Origin: Nanobdellota archaeon
GTDB lineage: Archaea; Nanobdellota; Nanobdellia; Pacearchaeales; GW2011-AR1
Length of the DNA: 7,796 nucleotides
Direction of reading: 5' to 3'
Assembly: GCA_018816205.1 (NCBI GenBank)
Contig: JAHIWJ010000212.1
Coordinates: 1-7,796, forward strand
Of the stretch, positions 1 to 6,535 are shown piece after piece. The notes below the pieces were generated by a model. It worked only from the letters and a program-made list of their open reading frames with translations. It had not been told where the DNA came from and ran no database searches. The position numbers and the translations under genes are program-made. The stretch's first letter is position 1. Each line of letters starts with the position of its first letter.

Positions 1-538
1 AGAGAGATTGATCGTCGGCATAACCCATGGAGGGATCAAATCCATTCACCTTATCAAACTCGCTTTTTAAGATCGCAGAAAAAACAGGATATTCTTTAAC
101 TCCAAACCCATAAGCATTCCACCTTACTTTTCCAAAACACCTCGACCAAACATTTTGTTCATAGTTCTTCGCTTCTTCATAACCATACTTGGTTCCGATT
201 ACATGTCCTTTCCGAATGTCCACAGATATTTTTTCAAGGAATTCCTTTTCGAACTCCATATCTGCATCGACGAAAATCAATATTCTGCCAGTTGATTTTT
301 TTGCGCCCAGATTTCTGGCATTTCCAGGCCCTTCATGGTTCTGGGTGAGGAGCATAACCTTTTTGTTCTTCTTAGAAATCTCTCTGACAATTTCTCTTGT
401 TTTATCAGTCGAGCCATCATCTACAATTATTATCTCAAAATTTTTATAACTCTGTCTCAAAAGCGAATTAATGCTGTTTGCAATCACTCTTTCTTCATTG
501 TATGCGGGAATAACTACGCTAAGCTTTTGACTGTTCAT
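1..538 (-). CDS. Family 2 (GT-A) glycosyltransferase, C-terminus cut off by window edge
   Basis: Reading the minus strand from ATG at 538 gives 179 residues with no stop before base 1, so the gene is partial at its 3' end. It should transfer a sugar from a nucleotide-sugar donor to a growing glycan at the cytoplasmic face of the membrane. The N-terminal Rossmann-like GT-A core is clear: VVIPAYNEE at residues 8-16, the nucleotide-binding DDGSTDKT at 40-47, the GPGNARNLGA stretch at 70-79, and the metal-binding DxD as DAD at 91-93. FVDADMEF around it is typical of GT2. GYADDQSL at 172-179 fits the position of the catalytic-base acidic pair. The missing part could hold the rest of the acceptor domain and possibly membrane helices. 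The gene follows the GT4 gene after 45 bp and seems to have its own TATA box. Donor and acceptor cannot be told from the sequence. Confidence 0.93.
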   Translation of the reverse strand, partial: MNSQKLSVVIPAYNEERVIANSINSLLRQSYKNFEIIIVDDGSTDKTREIVREISKKNKKVMLLTQNHEGPGNARNLGAKKSTGRILIFVDADMEFEKEFLEKISVDIRKGHVIGTKYGYEEAKNYEQNVWSRCFGKVRWNAYGFGVKEYPVFSAILKSEFDKVNGFDPSMGYADDQSL

Positions 539-560
539 TTCTTAAAGGAGATATCTACAT

Positions 561-572
561 TTTTATATTAAA
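561..572 (-). promoter_or_regulatory. TATA-like box of the GT2 gene
   Basis: On the minus strand this reads TTTAATATAAAA and ends 22 nt before the ATG at 538. In archaea a TATA box about 25-28 nt upstream of the start site is normal, so transcription would begin at or very near the ATG, giving a leaderless mRNA. No Shine-Dalgarno motif is seen in the 22 nt before the ATG, which agrees with this. The B-recognition element (BRE) just upstream is not convincing. Alternatively this is only AT-rich spacer and the gene is read through from the operon upstream. Confidence 0.5.
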
Positions 573-583
573 CGGTCTGGAGA

Positions 584-1786
584 CTAATTTATGCGTTGAT
601 ATAGCTGAGAGTACAATTTTGCTATGGCCTTGGAATCTTTCTCTAATATCTTTTTTCTAGCCATCTCGCCCATTTTTCTTAACTTGATTTTTGATTTAAT
701 GGCCCCCTCAATTTTTGTCGCTAAGTCTTCACAATCTCCTTCTTTAATAAAAAACGCGCAAGAATTATCAAGAATTTCTCTTCTAGAATTCCAGTCTGTA
801 GATATCACTGGCAATTCACACGCCATACTCTCACCAATCACATTTGGCATCGGATCATAACCTCTTGATGGAACTAAACTTATATTTGCAGCAGAATAAA
901 ATTCAGGCAAATCCTTCTCAGGAAGATTTAGAAATATCTTTACATTTTTCTCGAGCCCTATTTCTTTTACTAGCCTTTGAATTTTTTCAGAGTAACTTTT
1001 CTCCCTGTCTGAACCAACGATCACCAAGCAAGCGCTCTCCCCCGCACGGACAATTTTTTCAAAAGCCCTTATGGACAAGTCTTGCCCTTTGATAAGGGAA
1101 ATAATCCCCACATGAATGGCAATAAACTTGAATTTTTTCTTTAATGAGGTCAACTTTTCGTTTTTAAGTTTAACTTTCTTAAAAAAACCAATATCAATCC
1201 CGTTGGGGATAAACTCAATCCTTTCTTTTGGATAATCAAAACCAAGCTCTTCTTTTGATTCCCCAAGAAACTTTTTAACAACAAATACAAGCCTGTCAGA
1301 TTTCCTAACAGTCCATCTAAACAAGGGCTGATTGTATAAAAGAGTTGGTATGTTATAAACCCAACCCTTGCGAATCTCGGTGTTTTTTGATGATTGAAGC
1401 ATTGAACCTTGCTCTGAGAAAACAAACCTAATTCCATTTCTCTTGGCGTAAAATAACTCGAAAAATAATGGTTCGCCAGTCTGAATAATGTCAAATCTCT
1501 TTCTTTCGTTCTCTTTTTTGAATAACCTATAACCTCGGTGACTATTTAAAAAAAATCTGGGCAGTGATCTAAGCTTACTCGGCTTAAATCTATGAATCTT
1601 TACGCCATCTAACAAAGAATGCTCCCTGTCTCCATCCATAGACTTGGTGAATACATGTACGTCATGACCCATTTTTGCCAGTGTCCGGACCAAGTAAAAC
1701 GGAGCAACCAGACTTCCTGAAACAACAGGCTCGTTAAAACTCGCAGGATATCTATAAATACTTCCAGGAAAAAATGCTATTCTCAT
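584..1786 (-). CDS. GT4-family (GT-B fold) glycosyltransferase with altered donor-site residues
   Basis: This 400-residue protein has the length and two-domain GT-B layout of GT4 retaining glycosyltransferases. The acceptor domain begins with MRIAFFPGS and a glycine/serine segment near residues 20-35. The hinge region carries IPNGID at 193-198. The donor domain starts at about 220 and ends with the SAANISLVPS and GESMACELPVIST segments (298-330). Two usual key residues differ. The Arg of the common GRxxxxKG loop is Ile228 (loop at 227-234, Lys233 kept), and the first Glu of the E-x7-E motif is Asp311 (second Glu319 kept). It may therefore have unusual donor specificity or reduced activity. 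The start is well supported: the ATG overlaps the GNAT stop as TAATG, with AAGGAG (1797-1792) five nt before it, so translation is probably coupled. The specific sugar is unknown. Confidence 0.9.
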   Translation of the reverse strand: MRIAFFPGSIYRYPASFNEPVVSGSLVAPFYLVRTLAKMGHDVHVFTKSMDGDREHSLLDGVKIHRFKPSKLRSLPRFFLNSHRGYRLFKKENERKRFDIIQTGEPLFFELFYAKRNGIRFVFSEQGSMLQSSKNTEIRKGWVYNIPTLLYNQPLFRWTVRKSDRLVFVVKKFLGESKEELGFDYPKERIEFIPNGIDIGFFKKVKLKNEKLTSLKKKFKFIAIHVGIISLIKGQDLSIRAFEKIVRAGESACLVIVGSDREKSYSEKIQRLVKEIGLEKNVKIFLNLPEKDLPEFYSAANISLVPSRGYDPMPNVIGESMACELPVISTDWNSRREILDNSCAFFIKEGDCEDLATKIEGAIKSKIKLRKMGEMARKKILEKDSKAIAKLYSQLYQRIN

Positions 1787-2256
1787 TAGAGCTCCTTCTC
1801 AAATATTACTCTTGTGCGCTGGTAACCGCATTTTTCATACAGTTTAATTGAAGCACTGTAAGATGCAGCAGTTCCAAGCCTCAATGTTTTAACACCCTTT
1901 GAACCAAAATATTCGTCTGCCTTTTGCATTAGTAGCCTTCCAACGCCTCTTCCCCTGTACTCAGGGATTAAATGTACATAATGCACGTCGCCGAACTTGG
2001 CCTTTCTATGCGGGCTAAACTTTGTGTTCAACCATAAAAATCCTACATCTCTGGGAGGAGCGGAAGAAGTATCCTGAACAACAAACATTCCCTCAGGTTC
2101 TTCCTGCCATTCTCTCTTCAATGTCTCGAGGAAAATATCTTCATCAAAAAAATCTTTAGGAAAATTGATCTTCATGTGATCTCGATGATATTGGCATATA
2201 GTTTGGTGATCTGAATCATAAGCAAATTGCCTAAATCGAATCTTATTGGTTTCCAT
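1786..2256 (-). CDS. GNAT-family N-acetyltransferase, probably acting on an amino sugar
   Basis: The protein has 156 residues, a single GNAT domain of normal size. The acetyl-CoA pyrophosphate loop is clear: VHLIPEYRGRGVGRLLM at 94-110 fits the R/Q-x-x-G-x-G signature with R101, G104 and G106. The C-terminal motif B segment SASIKLYEKCGY at 134-145 is also typical. GNATs transfer an acyl group, usually acetyl, from CoA to an amine. Its partners argue for a sugar amine: it overlaps the DegT/DnrJ aminotransferase by 14 bp and the glycosyltransferase by one base. An aminotransferase followed by a GNAT is the arrangement used to make N-acetylated amino sugars, as in PseC/PseH of pseudaminic acid synthesis, but I do not claim orthology to PseH. 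An AAGGA motif lies nine nt before the ATG. A general ribosomal-protein or small-molecule GNAT is the alternative. Confidence 0.87.
   Translation of the reverse strand: METNKIRFRQFAYDSDHQTICQYHRDHMKINFPKDFFDEDIFLETLKREWQEEPEGMFVVQDTSSAPPRDVGFLWLNTKFSPHRKAKFGDVHYVHLIPEYRGRGVGRLLMQKADEYFGSKGVKTLRLGTAASYSASIKLYEKCGYQRTRVIFEKEL
1792..1797 (-). promoter_or_regulatory. Shine-Dalgarno site of the GT4 gene at 1786
   Basis: The minus strand reads AAGGAG here, five nt before the ATG at 1786. It lies within the last codons of the GNAT gene. It is the strongest ribosome-binding motif in the window and fixes the start of the downstream gene. Confidence 0.75.
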
Positions 2257-3394
2257 TTTTCAGTATCCTTTTCAATGTTTCTGCTACATAGTCCAAATCT
2301 TCTTCTGTTAATAGGGGGTATATAGGTAAGGAGATTAATCCTTTATAGACTCCCTCAGTGACAGGAAAATCTCCTTCCTTGTAACCCATCCCCCCATACA
2401 AGGGCTGAAGATTTAAGGGTATGAAATGAACACTCGTGCCTATGCCTTCCTCATTCAACTTTTTAATCACTCCTTCTCTAGAAATGCCACACACGCTCTC
2501 ATCCACCCTTACCGGATAAAGATGATAAACATGGTATCCCAGCCCCTTGTCTTTTGGCAAGATTAACCCCTTAACCCCCCCAAGTTTGTCATTGTAATAT
2601 TCTGCGATCTCTCTCCTTCTTTTATTAAATCCATCAAGTTTTTTTAATTGCTCAACTCCCAGCGCAGCCTGGAGCTCAGTCATGTTCTGCTTAAATCCTG
2701 CATACAATACCTCATAATACCAGCTTCCCGTGTCATTATATCTCTTCCATGCGTCCTTGCTTATCCCATGCAGGCGCAGAATAGAGATAAGGTCTGCTAG
2801 CTCAGAATTATTTGTAATAACCATCCCGCCCTCTCCAGTAGTCATGTTCTTTATAGGGTAAAAAGAGAAACACCCGGCATCTCCAATAGTTCCTAAATTT
2901 TTTCCCTTATATTTCCCACAAGGTGCGTGGGCACAGTCTTCTATTACTTTCAAGTTGTGTTTCTTTGCTATGGCCATTATTTCATCCATATCGCAGGCCT
3001 GCCCACCATAATGCACTGGGATTATCGCTTTTGTTTTGGAGGTTATAGCTTTTTCTATCTTCTTAGGATCAATACAGTAACTCTCAGGGTCTATGTCGGC
3101 AAAAATCGGTTTAGCCCCAACATGCAGACAAACATTTGCCGTAGACGTAAAAGTGAAAGGAGAGGTTATAACTTCATCACCCTCTTTGATACCCATAGCT
3201 ACCAAAGACAAATGTAGCGCCGCCGTACATGAATTTACAGCGACCGCTCTCCCGACTTCCATCTTCTCAGCAAAATTCTTTTCAAATTCTACTGCCACAG
3301 GGCCGGTAGTAATCCATCCAGAGTCAAGAACCTGGATGACCCTATTTTTCTCTTCATTTCCGATTGATGGTCTTGAAAAAGGTATCTTTCTCAT
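2243..3394 (-). CDS. DegT/DnrJ/EryC1/StrS-family PLP-dependent sugar aminotransferase
   Basis: The 383 residues match the usual length of this fold-type I family. It should move an amino group from glutamate to a keto group on a nucleotide-linked sugar. Visible landmarks are SGWITTGP near the N-terminus (25-32), the phosphate-binding VNSCTAALHL at 53-62, the pyridine-contacting Asp in EDCAHA at 152-157 (Asp153), and the PLP Schiff-base lysine Lys182 in FSFYPIKNMTTGEGGM. The YAGFKQNMTELQAALG segment (231-246) and the GTSVHFIPL segment (319-327) are also typical. Overall it resembles the ArnB/PglE/PseC type of sugar 4-aminotransferase, although 3-aminotransferases share these motifs. It is the first gene after a 55-bp gap with a TATA box, and is followed by an overlapping GNAT gene. 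The start ATG at 3394 lacks a Shine-Dalgarno motif, as expected for a leaderless transcript. A nearby ATG at 3401 is out of frame. Confidence 0.95.
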   Translation of the reverse strand: MRKIPFSRPSIGNEEKNRVIQVLDSGWITTGPVAVEFEKNFAEKMEVGRAVAVNSCTAALHLSLVAMGIKEGDEVITSPFTFTSTANVCLHVGAKPIFADIDPESYCIDPKKIEKAITSKTKAIIPVHYGGQACDMDEIMAIAKKHNLKVIEDCAHAPCGKYKGKNLGTIGDAGCFSFYPIKNMTTGEGGMVITNNSELADLISILRLHGISKDAWKRYNDTGSWYYEVLYAGFKQNMTELQAALGVEQLKKLDGFNKRRREIAEYYNDKLGGVKGLILPKDKGLGYHVYHLYPVRVDESVCGISREGVIKKLNEEGIGTSVHFIPLNLQPLYGGMGYKEGDFPVTEGVYKGLISLPIYPLLTEEDLDYVAETLKRILKNGNQ

Positions 3395-3416
3395 GTCCCA
3401 TTGACTAGAAAATAAA

Positions 3417-3425
3417 TATATAAAA
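3417..3425 (-). promoter_or_regulatory. TATA box of the aminotransferase-GNAT-GT4 operon
   Basis: The minus strand reads TTTTATATA, a close match to the archaeal TATA consensus, centred 27 nt before the ATG at 3394 and ending 22 nt before it. This predicts a transcript starting at or next to the ATG. The 55-bp gap is the only break between coding regions from 6438 to 584, so this promoter would allow the amino-sugar genes to be expressed apart from the three genes upstream. Its spacing equals that of the box before the GT2 gene. Confidence 0.62.
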
Positions 3426-3449
3426 CTATGTGTTTACAACTTTCTTAAG

Positions 3450-4451
3450 TTACCTATATTTGTAGGCTACATTATAATATATCTCATCTTTATAATCTGA
3501 GATTTCATCCTGAAGCAAGTGTTTCATCTGTTCAACCCCTTCTTCTATTCCATAAATAGGGACGAAACCAAGAGTCTTCTCTATTTTATCAAAACTTACT
3601 TTGTAGTCTCTATTATCATCAATGCTCTCAAAACTAATAACTACGTCCTTGAAGTTCTCCTTTATTTTTTCTCCCAACTCTTTTATCTGGAAATTGTTTT
3701 TGTTCCCACCAACATTGAATACTTGTCCGTTTACTTTCTGCTCGTCTGCTTCAATCACTGCTAGAATAGCCCTCGCAATATCTTCTGTATGAACAAGAGG
3801 TCTCCATTGTGACCCTCCGAATATAGAAATTTTCCCCTCATGAAGCGCCTTAGCTACTAATACATTCGCTACCAAATCAAAGCGCATTCTTCTAGACGGG
3901 CCAAAAACAGTACCAAATCTTAAAACGGTTGGACAAATATTTTTATCAGCTCTCTTCAGTATAATCTTTTCAGAGTCTAGTTTAGACTGGGCATATGATT
4001 CTAAAGGATTTGTTGGGGAATTCTCGTCTAGTGTGCCTGTAGAAGAACCATAAACTGAGCATGTTGAAGCAAAAATAATTCTCTTTACTTTGTTTACATT
4101 ACACACATCCACCAAGGTATTTGTTGCTAGTTTGTTTACCTGAAGAGCTGCCCTTTCATGCGTCTTGCAATGCTTCATTCCCACGAGGCCTGCAAGATGA
4201 ACTACAGCATCAACGCCTTCCATTGATTCATCCAAATCTTCTATGTTCCTTATGTCTCCTTCAAATATCTGGAGATTTTTATTTTTTTCAAGGTTTTTAA
4301 GACTTTCTCTCCCAAAAACAAAATTATCTAAAATTCTTACCTTATATCCTCTTTCAAGAAGCAGGGCCACTAAACAAGATCCAATATACCCCGCCCCTCC
4401 CGTTACAAGAACTCTTCTTATATCCTTTTTATTTTCTTTCTCGTACTCCAT
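3450..4451 (-). CDS. Extended SDR nucleotide-sugar epimerase/dehydratase-family protein, probably an epimerase or reductase
   Basis: This 333-residue protein is an extended short-chain dehydrogenase/reductase using NAD(P) to alter a nucleotide-linked sugar. The Rossmann motif is TGGAGYIG at 17-24 (G18, G21, G24), followed by the acidic-type LDN at 41-43 that favours NAD. The catalytic set is Thr130, Tyr153 and Lys157 (YAQSK). The substrate domain contains LRFGTVFGP (177-185) and RPLVHTEDIARAI (217-229). In 4,6-dehydratases the loop reads STDEVYG; here it is STCSVYG (129-135), lacking the Asp-Glu pair, so a GalE-like epimerase or a reductase is more likely than a dehydratase. The exact sugar is unknown. 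It overlaps the preceding GT4 gene by 34 bp, and its first 11 residues form an extension before the Rossmann fold. GAGAGG lies seven nt before the ATG. No other in-frame start suits the fold better. Confidence 0.92.
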   Translation of the reverse strand: MEYEKENKKDIRRVLVTGGAGYIGSCLVALLLERGYKVRILDNFVFGRESLKNLEKNKNLQIFEGDIRNIEDLDESMEGVDAVVHLAGLVGMKHCKTHERAALQVNKLATNTLVDVCNVNKVKRIIFASTCSVYGSSTGTLDENSPTNPLESYAQSKLDSEKIILKRADKNICPTVLRFGTVFGPSRRMRFDLVANVLVAKALHEGKISIFGGSQWRPLVHTEDIARAILAVIEADEQKVNGQVFNVGGNKNNFQIKELGEKIKENFKDVVISFESIDDNRDYKVSFDKIEKTLGFVPIYGIEEGVEQMKHLLQDEISDYKDEIYYNVAYKYR

Positions 4452-5545
4452 TTTATTGCCTCTCTGAATAATTTAATGTATTCTCTCCCCACCTGTTGAA
4501 AGTCTATAGATAAGGACTTTTTAAAGTTTTCACTACTCATCTTCTTCATTAAGTTCTTATTTCTCATTAAACTTACAATCTTCCTAGCTAAATCGTGAGG
4601 ATCTCCTGGAGTAGCAAGCAGCCCGTTTTTATCACCCAAATATTCCGCTATCCCCGGCAATTTAGATGCCACGATTGGCTTTCCAGCGGAAACGGCTTCG
4701 CCAAGAATCACGCCTTGGGCTTCATTAATGCTAGGGAGCACAAAAACATCTGCCGATTTTAAGAAGTTCTTTATTTTCTCATGGGGCTGTTTCCCAAAAA
4801 AGTGTATTCTCTTATCTTGTTCATATCTCTCCTCAAACTCCCCCTTTAATGGGCCCTCCCCGATAATCACAAGATTTGCCTCTGGTACCTCTTTGCTGAC
4901 TGATTGAAAAGACTCTAAAATGATTCTGCACCCCTTGTTTTCATCAAGCCGCCCAATGAACATTATTACTGGCCCCTGCATATTCAATCTAATCGGCTTA
5001 GCGTCTCTAAAACTCTTTGTATCAACTGGGTTTTTTGTTAGAACAGTATCATCTCGCCCATACTCTTTTTTTACTATCTCTGTCATTTCTTTTGTAGCCG
5101 ATAAAAATCTGAACACTCTCCTTGCAACCATCTTGTTCAGAGTGTGTTTCATAAGCCTATTTGGCCAAAGTATGTCTGATCCCTCAAGCTGAACAAAAAA
5201 AGGTGTTCCTGAGCTTTTATTATAAAAAGCAGCAGCATAAGCGGGCAAACTTAAATCCCTTACATATATGACGTCAGGTTTAATCTCTTCTAAAGCCTTT
5301 ACAAAACCCCTCAAATAAAAAAAGAACCTCAAGAAAGGAAAACTCATGGGGGCTTTCACACGAACAATATTCACGCCATTGATTTTATCTTTTTCTTTCT
5401 TTCCAGGATCGTGCTTGGCCACTAAATAGACCTCATGACTCTTGGAAAAATATTCGGAAAAAGTCTGAGCGCCAATTTCCGTTCCTCCAACATGATCTGG
5501 CGGTATCAGCGAAGCAAGTACACAAATTTTTAATTTCTTCCCCAT
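4418..5545 (-). CDS. GT4-family (GT-B fold) glycosyltransferase
   Basis: I start this 375-residue protein at ATG 5545. An in-frame TTG at 5563 exists, but the ATG has a GAGG motif five nt upstream and lies two nt after the upstream stop. The acceptor domain opens with KICVLASLIPP and a VGGTEIGAQTFSEYF glycine-rich loop (19-33). The donor domain has all the usual GT4 marks: FIGRLDENKG (196-205) with phosphate-binding Arg199 and Lys204, a VIIGEGPLK segment (227-234), and E-x7-E from Glu275 to Glu283 in INEAQGVILGEA. It probably moves a sugar from a nucleotide donor to a lipid-linked or membrane-near acceptor. An aromatic basic stretch at 69-84 may lie against the membrane. The last ten residues are strongly basic and are encoded in the 34-bp overlap with the epimerase. 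The donor sugar cannot be inferred. Confidence 0.95.
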   Translation of the reverse strand: MGKKLKICVLASLIPPDHVGGTEIGAQTFSEYFSKSHEVYLVAKHDPGKKEKDKINGVNIVRVKAPMSFPFLRFFFYLRGFVKALEEIKPDVIYVRDLSLPAYAAAFYNKSSGTPFFVQLEGSDILWPNRLMKHTLNKMVARRVFRFLSATKEMTEIVKKEYGRDDTVLTKNPVDTKSFRDAKPIRLNMQGPVIMFIGRLDENKGCRIILESFQSVSKEVPEANLVIIGEGPLKGEFEERYEQDKRIHFFGKQPHEKIKNFLKSADVFVLPSINEAQGVILGEAVSAGKPIVASKLPGIAEYLGDKNGLLATPGDPHDLARKIVSLMRNKNLMKKMSSENFKKSLSIDFQQVGREYIKLFREAIKWSTRKKIKRI

Positions 5546-5547
5546 GT

Positions 5548-6438
5548 TTACCTCTTTAACCAACCCAAATTGTTAAGTGACCCATACAATCTTCTTGCAA
5601 CCAAATAAAACTTGGAGGAGCAATACAAATTAAATTTAACCACCTTTCCGTAGCCTTCCTTAAACTTATTTATCCCGTATTTACTTGAGCCTTTTTTCGC
5701 ATTAAGTTCATAACCCCCCAAATCGAACACTTCGTAGTTGTTTTTCTTGCCATATTCGATTACCTTCCAATAAATCAAATTTGAAGGATACAATGAATAA
5801 AAATCGTTATCCGTCCCTGCAAAACTAAGGGTGACTCTCTTTTTGTAATGTCTTACAACTGCCCCAGATATGAGCTTGCCTTGATACAAGGCAATAAACA
5901 ATGAGGATATACTTTTCTGATGGAATATCTCTGAAAATGAATTCCAATCAGGCAAGTCAAATTTTTTTCTTGTAGCGGTTTCTTTTAGCAAATTATAGAA
6001 TTTTTTATATTCTGCAATATCGCTTGCAAGCCTTACTTCAACACCATTTTTTCCTGCTTTCCTTATCTGGTTTCTTGTTTTTTTGTCTAGGGCTGACCAG
6101 ACCTCTCCTGCAAGATTAACCTCCACGGTAGCCACCTTTTCTTTCGGGAACTTGAGAAATCCCAAGTCATAAAATGATTGGATTAATAAGATCAATTTAT
6201 TCTCTCTTGCATATTCCTTAAGATAATTCAACAAACTTTTGTCATGCTTTGGATGATAGCACAATGCAACTCTTTTGCCCCTTTTCCTGATTACTGAAAA
6301 ATAAATCCCTTTCTTCTTCTTCGGCATAATTAACAAATTTCTATTGGGATTTGATTTAATAATTGCACTAGACTGAAAAACAGAATCTGCATAACTGTCC
6401 CACCACTCAGGGACTTCTTTTGTGATTATGTAAGCCAT
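5548..6438 (-). CDS. FemAB/FemX-like (Acetyltransf_6-type) acyl- or aminoacyltransferase
   Basis: The 296 residues fit the double-GNAT fold group that includes FemA/FemB/FemX and the BioF2-like acetyltransferases. The best evidence lies in the second half. W114-SALDKKTRNQIRKAGKNGVEV (114-135) is the basic helix typical of the family. SLFIALYQGKLISGAVV (179-195) and RVTLSFAGTD (201-210) form the core strands. YPSNLIYWKVIEYGKK (217-232) and FDLGGY followed by GINKFKEGYG (238-264) form the conserved C-terminal end. The protein is shorter than typical FemX and lacks the long tRNA-synthetase-like coiled coil of FemA. Bacterial relatives attach amino acids from aminoacyl-tRNA to peptidoglycan side chains, while other relatives sit in exopolysaccharide clusters with unknown substrates. 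Here it heads a glycosyltransferase operon, so modification of a surface glycan or its lipid-linked precursor is my inference. It starts at ATG 6438 without a Shine-Dalgarno motif. Confidence 0.85.
   Translation of the reverse strand: MAYIITKEVPEWWDSYADSVFQSSAIIKSNPNRNLLIMPKKKKGIYFSVIRKRGKRVALCYHPKHDKSLLNYLKEYARENKLILLIQSFYDLGFLKFPKEKVATVEVNLAGEVWSALDKKTRNQIRKAGKNGVEVRLASDIAEYKKFYNLLKETATRKKFDLPDWNSFSEIFHQKSISSLFIALYQGKLISGAVVRHYKKRVTLSFAGTDNDFYSLYPSNLIYWKVIEYGKKNNYEVFDLGGYELNAKKGSSKYGINKFKEGYGKVVKFNLYCSSKFYLVARRLYGSLNNLGWLKR
5551..5556 (-). promoter_or_regulatory. Shine-Dalgarno site deciding the GT4 start at 5545
   Basis: The minus strand reads AAGAGG here, inside the last codons of the FemAB-like gene. 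GAGG is followed by the five bases TAAAC and then the ATG at 5545. This favours that ATG over the TTG at 5563 and suggests coupled translation with the upstream gene, whose TAA stop lies inside this spacer. Confidence 0.68.
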
Positions 6439-6470
6439 TAAATAAGTTTCTTTACAAACTTAATAAACAT

Positions 6471-6478
6471 TTTTATAA
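6471..6478 (-). promoter_or_regulatory. TATA box of the FemAB-like gene and its operon
   Basis: The minus strand reads TTATAAAA, with CCAAATAA one base upstream as a plausible BRE. It ends 32 nt before the ATG at 6438, so the expected start site lies roughly ten nt before the ATG, giving a short leader without a Shine-Dalgarno motif. Confidence 0.55.
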
Positions 6479-6528
6479 GTTATTTGGCGATGCAATATTT
6501 AACCTAAAAAGCCCACAATCTCCAAATA

Positions 6529-6535
6529 TTTAAAA
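6529..6535 (+). promoter_or_regulatory. TATA-like box of the plus-strand GT4 gene
   Basis: The plus strand reads TTTAAAA, directly after the BRE-like CCAAATA at 6522-6528. The box ends 20 nt before the ATG at 6556, which fits leaderless transcription from that ATG. It argues for 6556 rather than the second in-frame ATG at 6571 as the start. Confidence 0.5.

Noticed and set aside
189..571. Two short plus-strand frames at the left edge
   Set aside because: They are antisense to the partial GT2 gene, whose motifs are unmistakable.
1150..1494. A 114-residue minus-strand frame inside the GT4 gene at 584-1786
   Set aside because: It lies wholly in another frame of a gene with clear motifs and has no recognisable domain or start signal of its own.
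3093..3404. A 103-residue plus-strand frame opposite the aminotransferase
   Set aside because: It is antisense to a highly conserved coding region and shows no domain; it is a shadow.
3438..3451. Inverted repeat AACTT-N4-AAGTT at the end of the epimerase gene, as a terminator
   Set aside because: The stem is only five AT-rich base pairs, includes part of the stop codon, and is not followed by a T-run on the minus strand.
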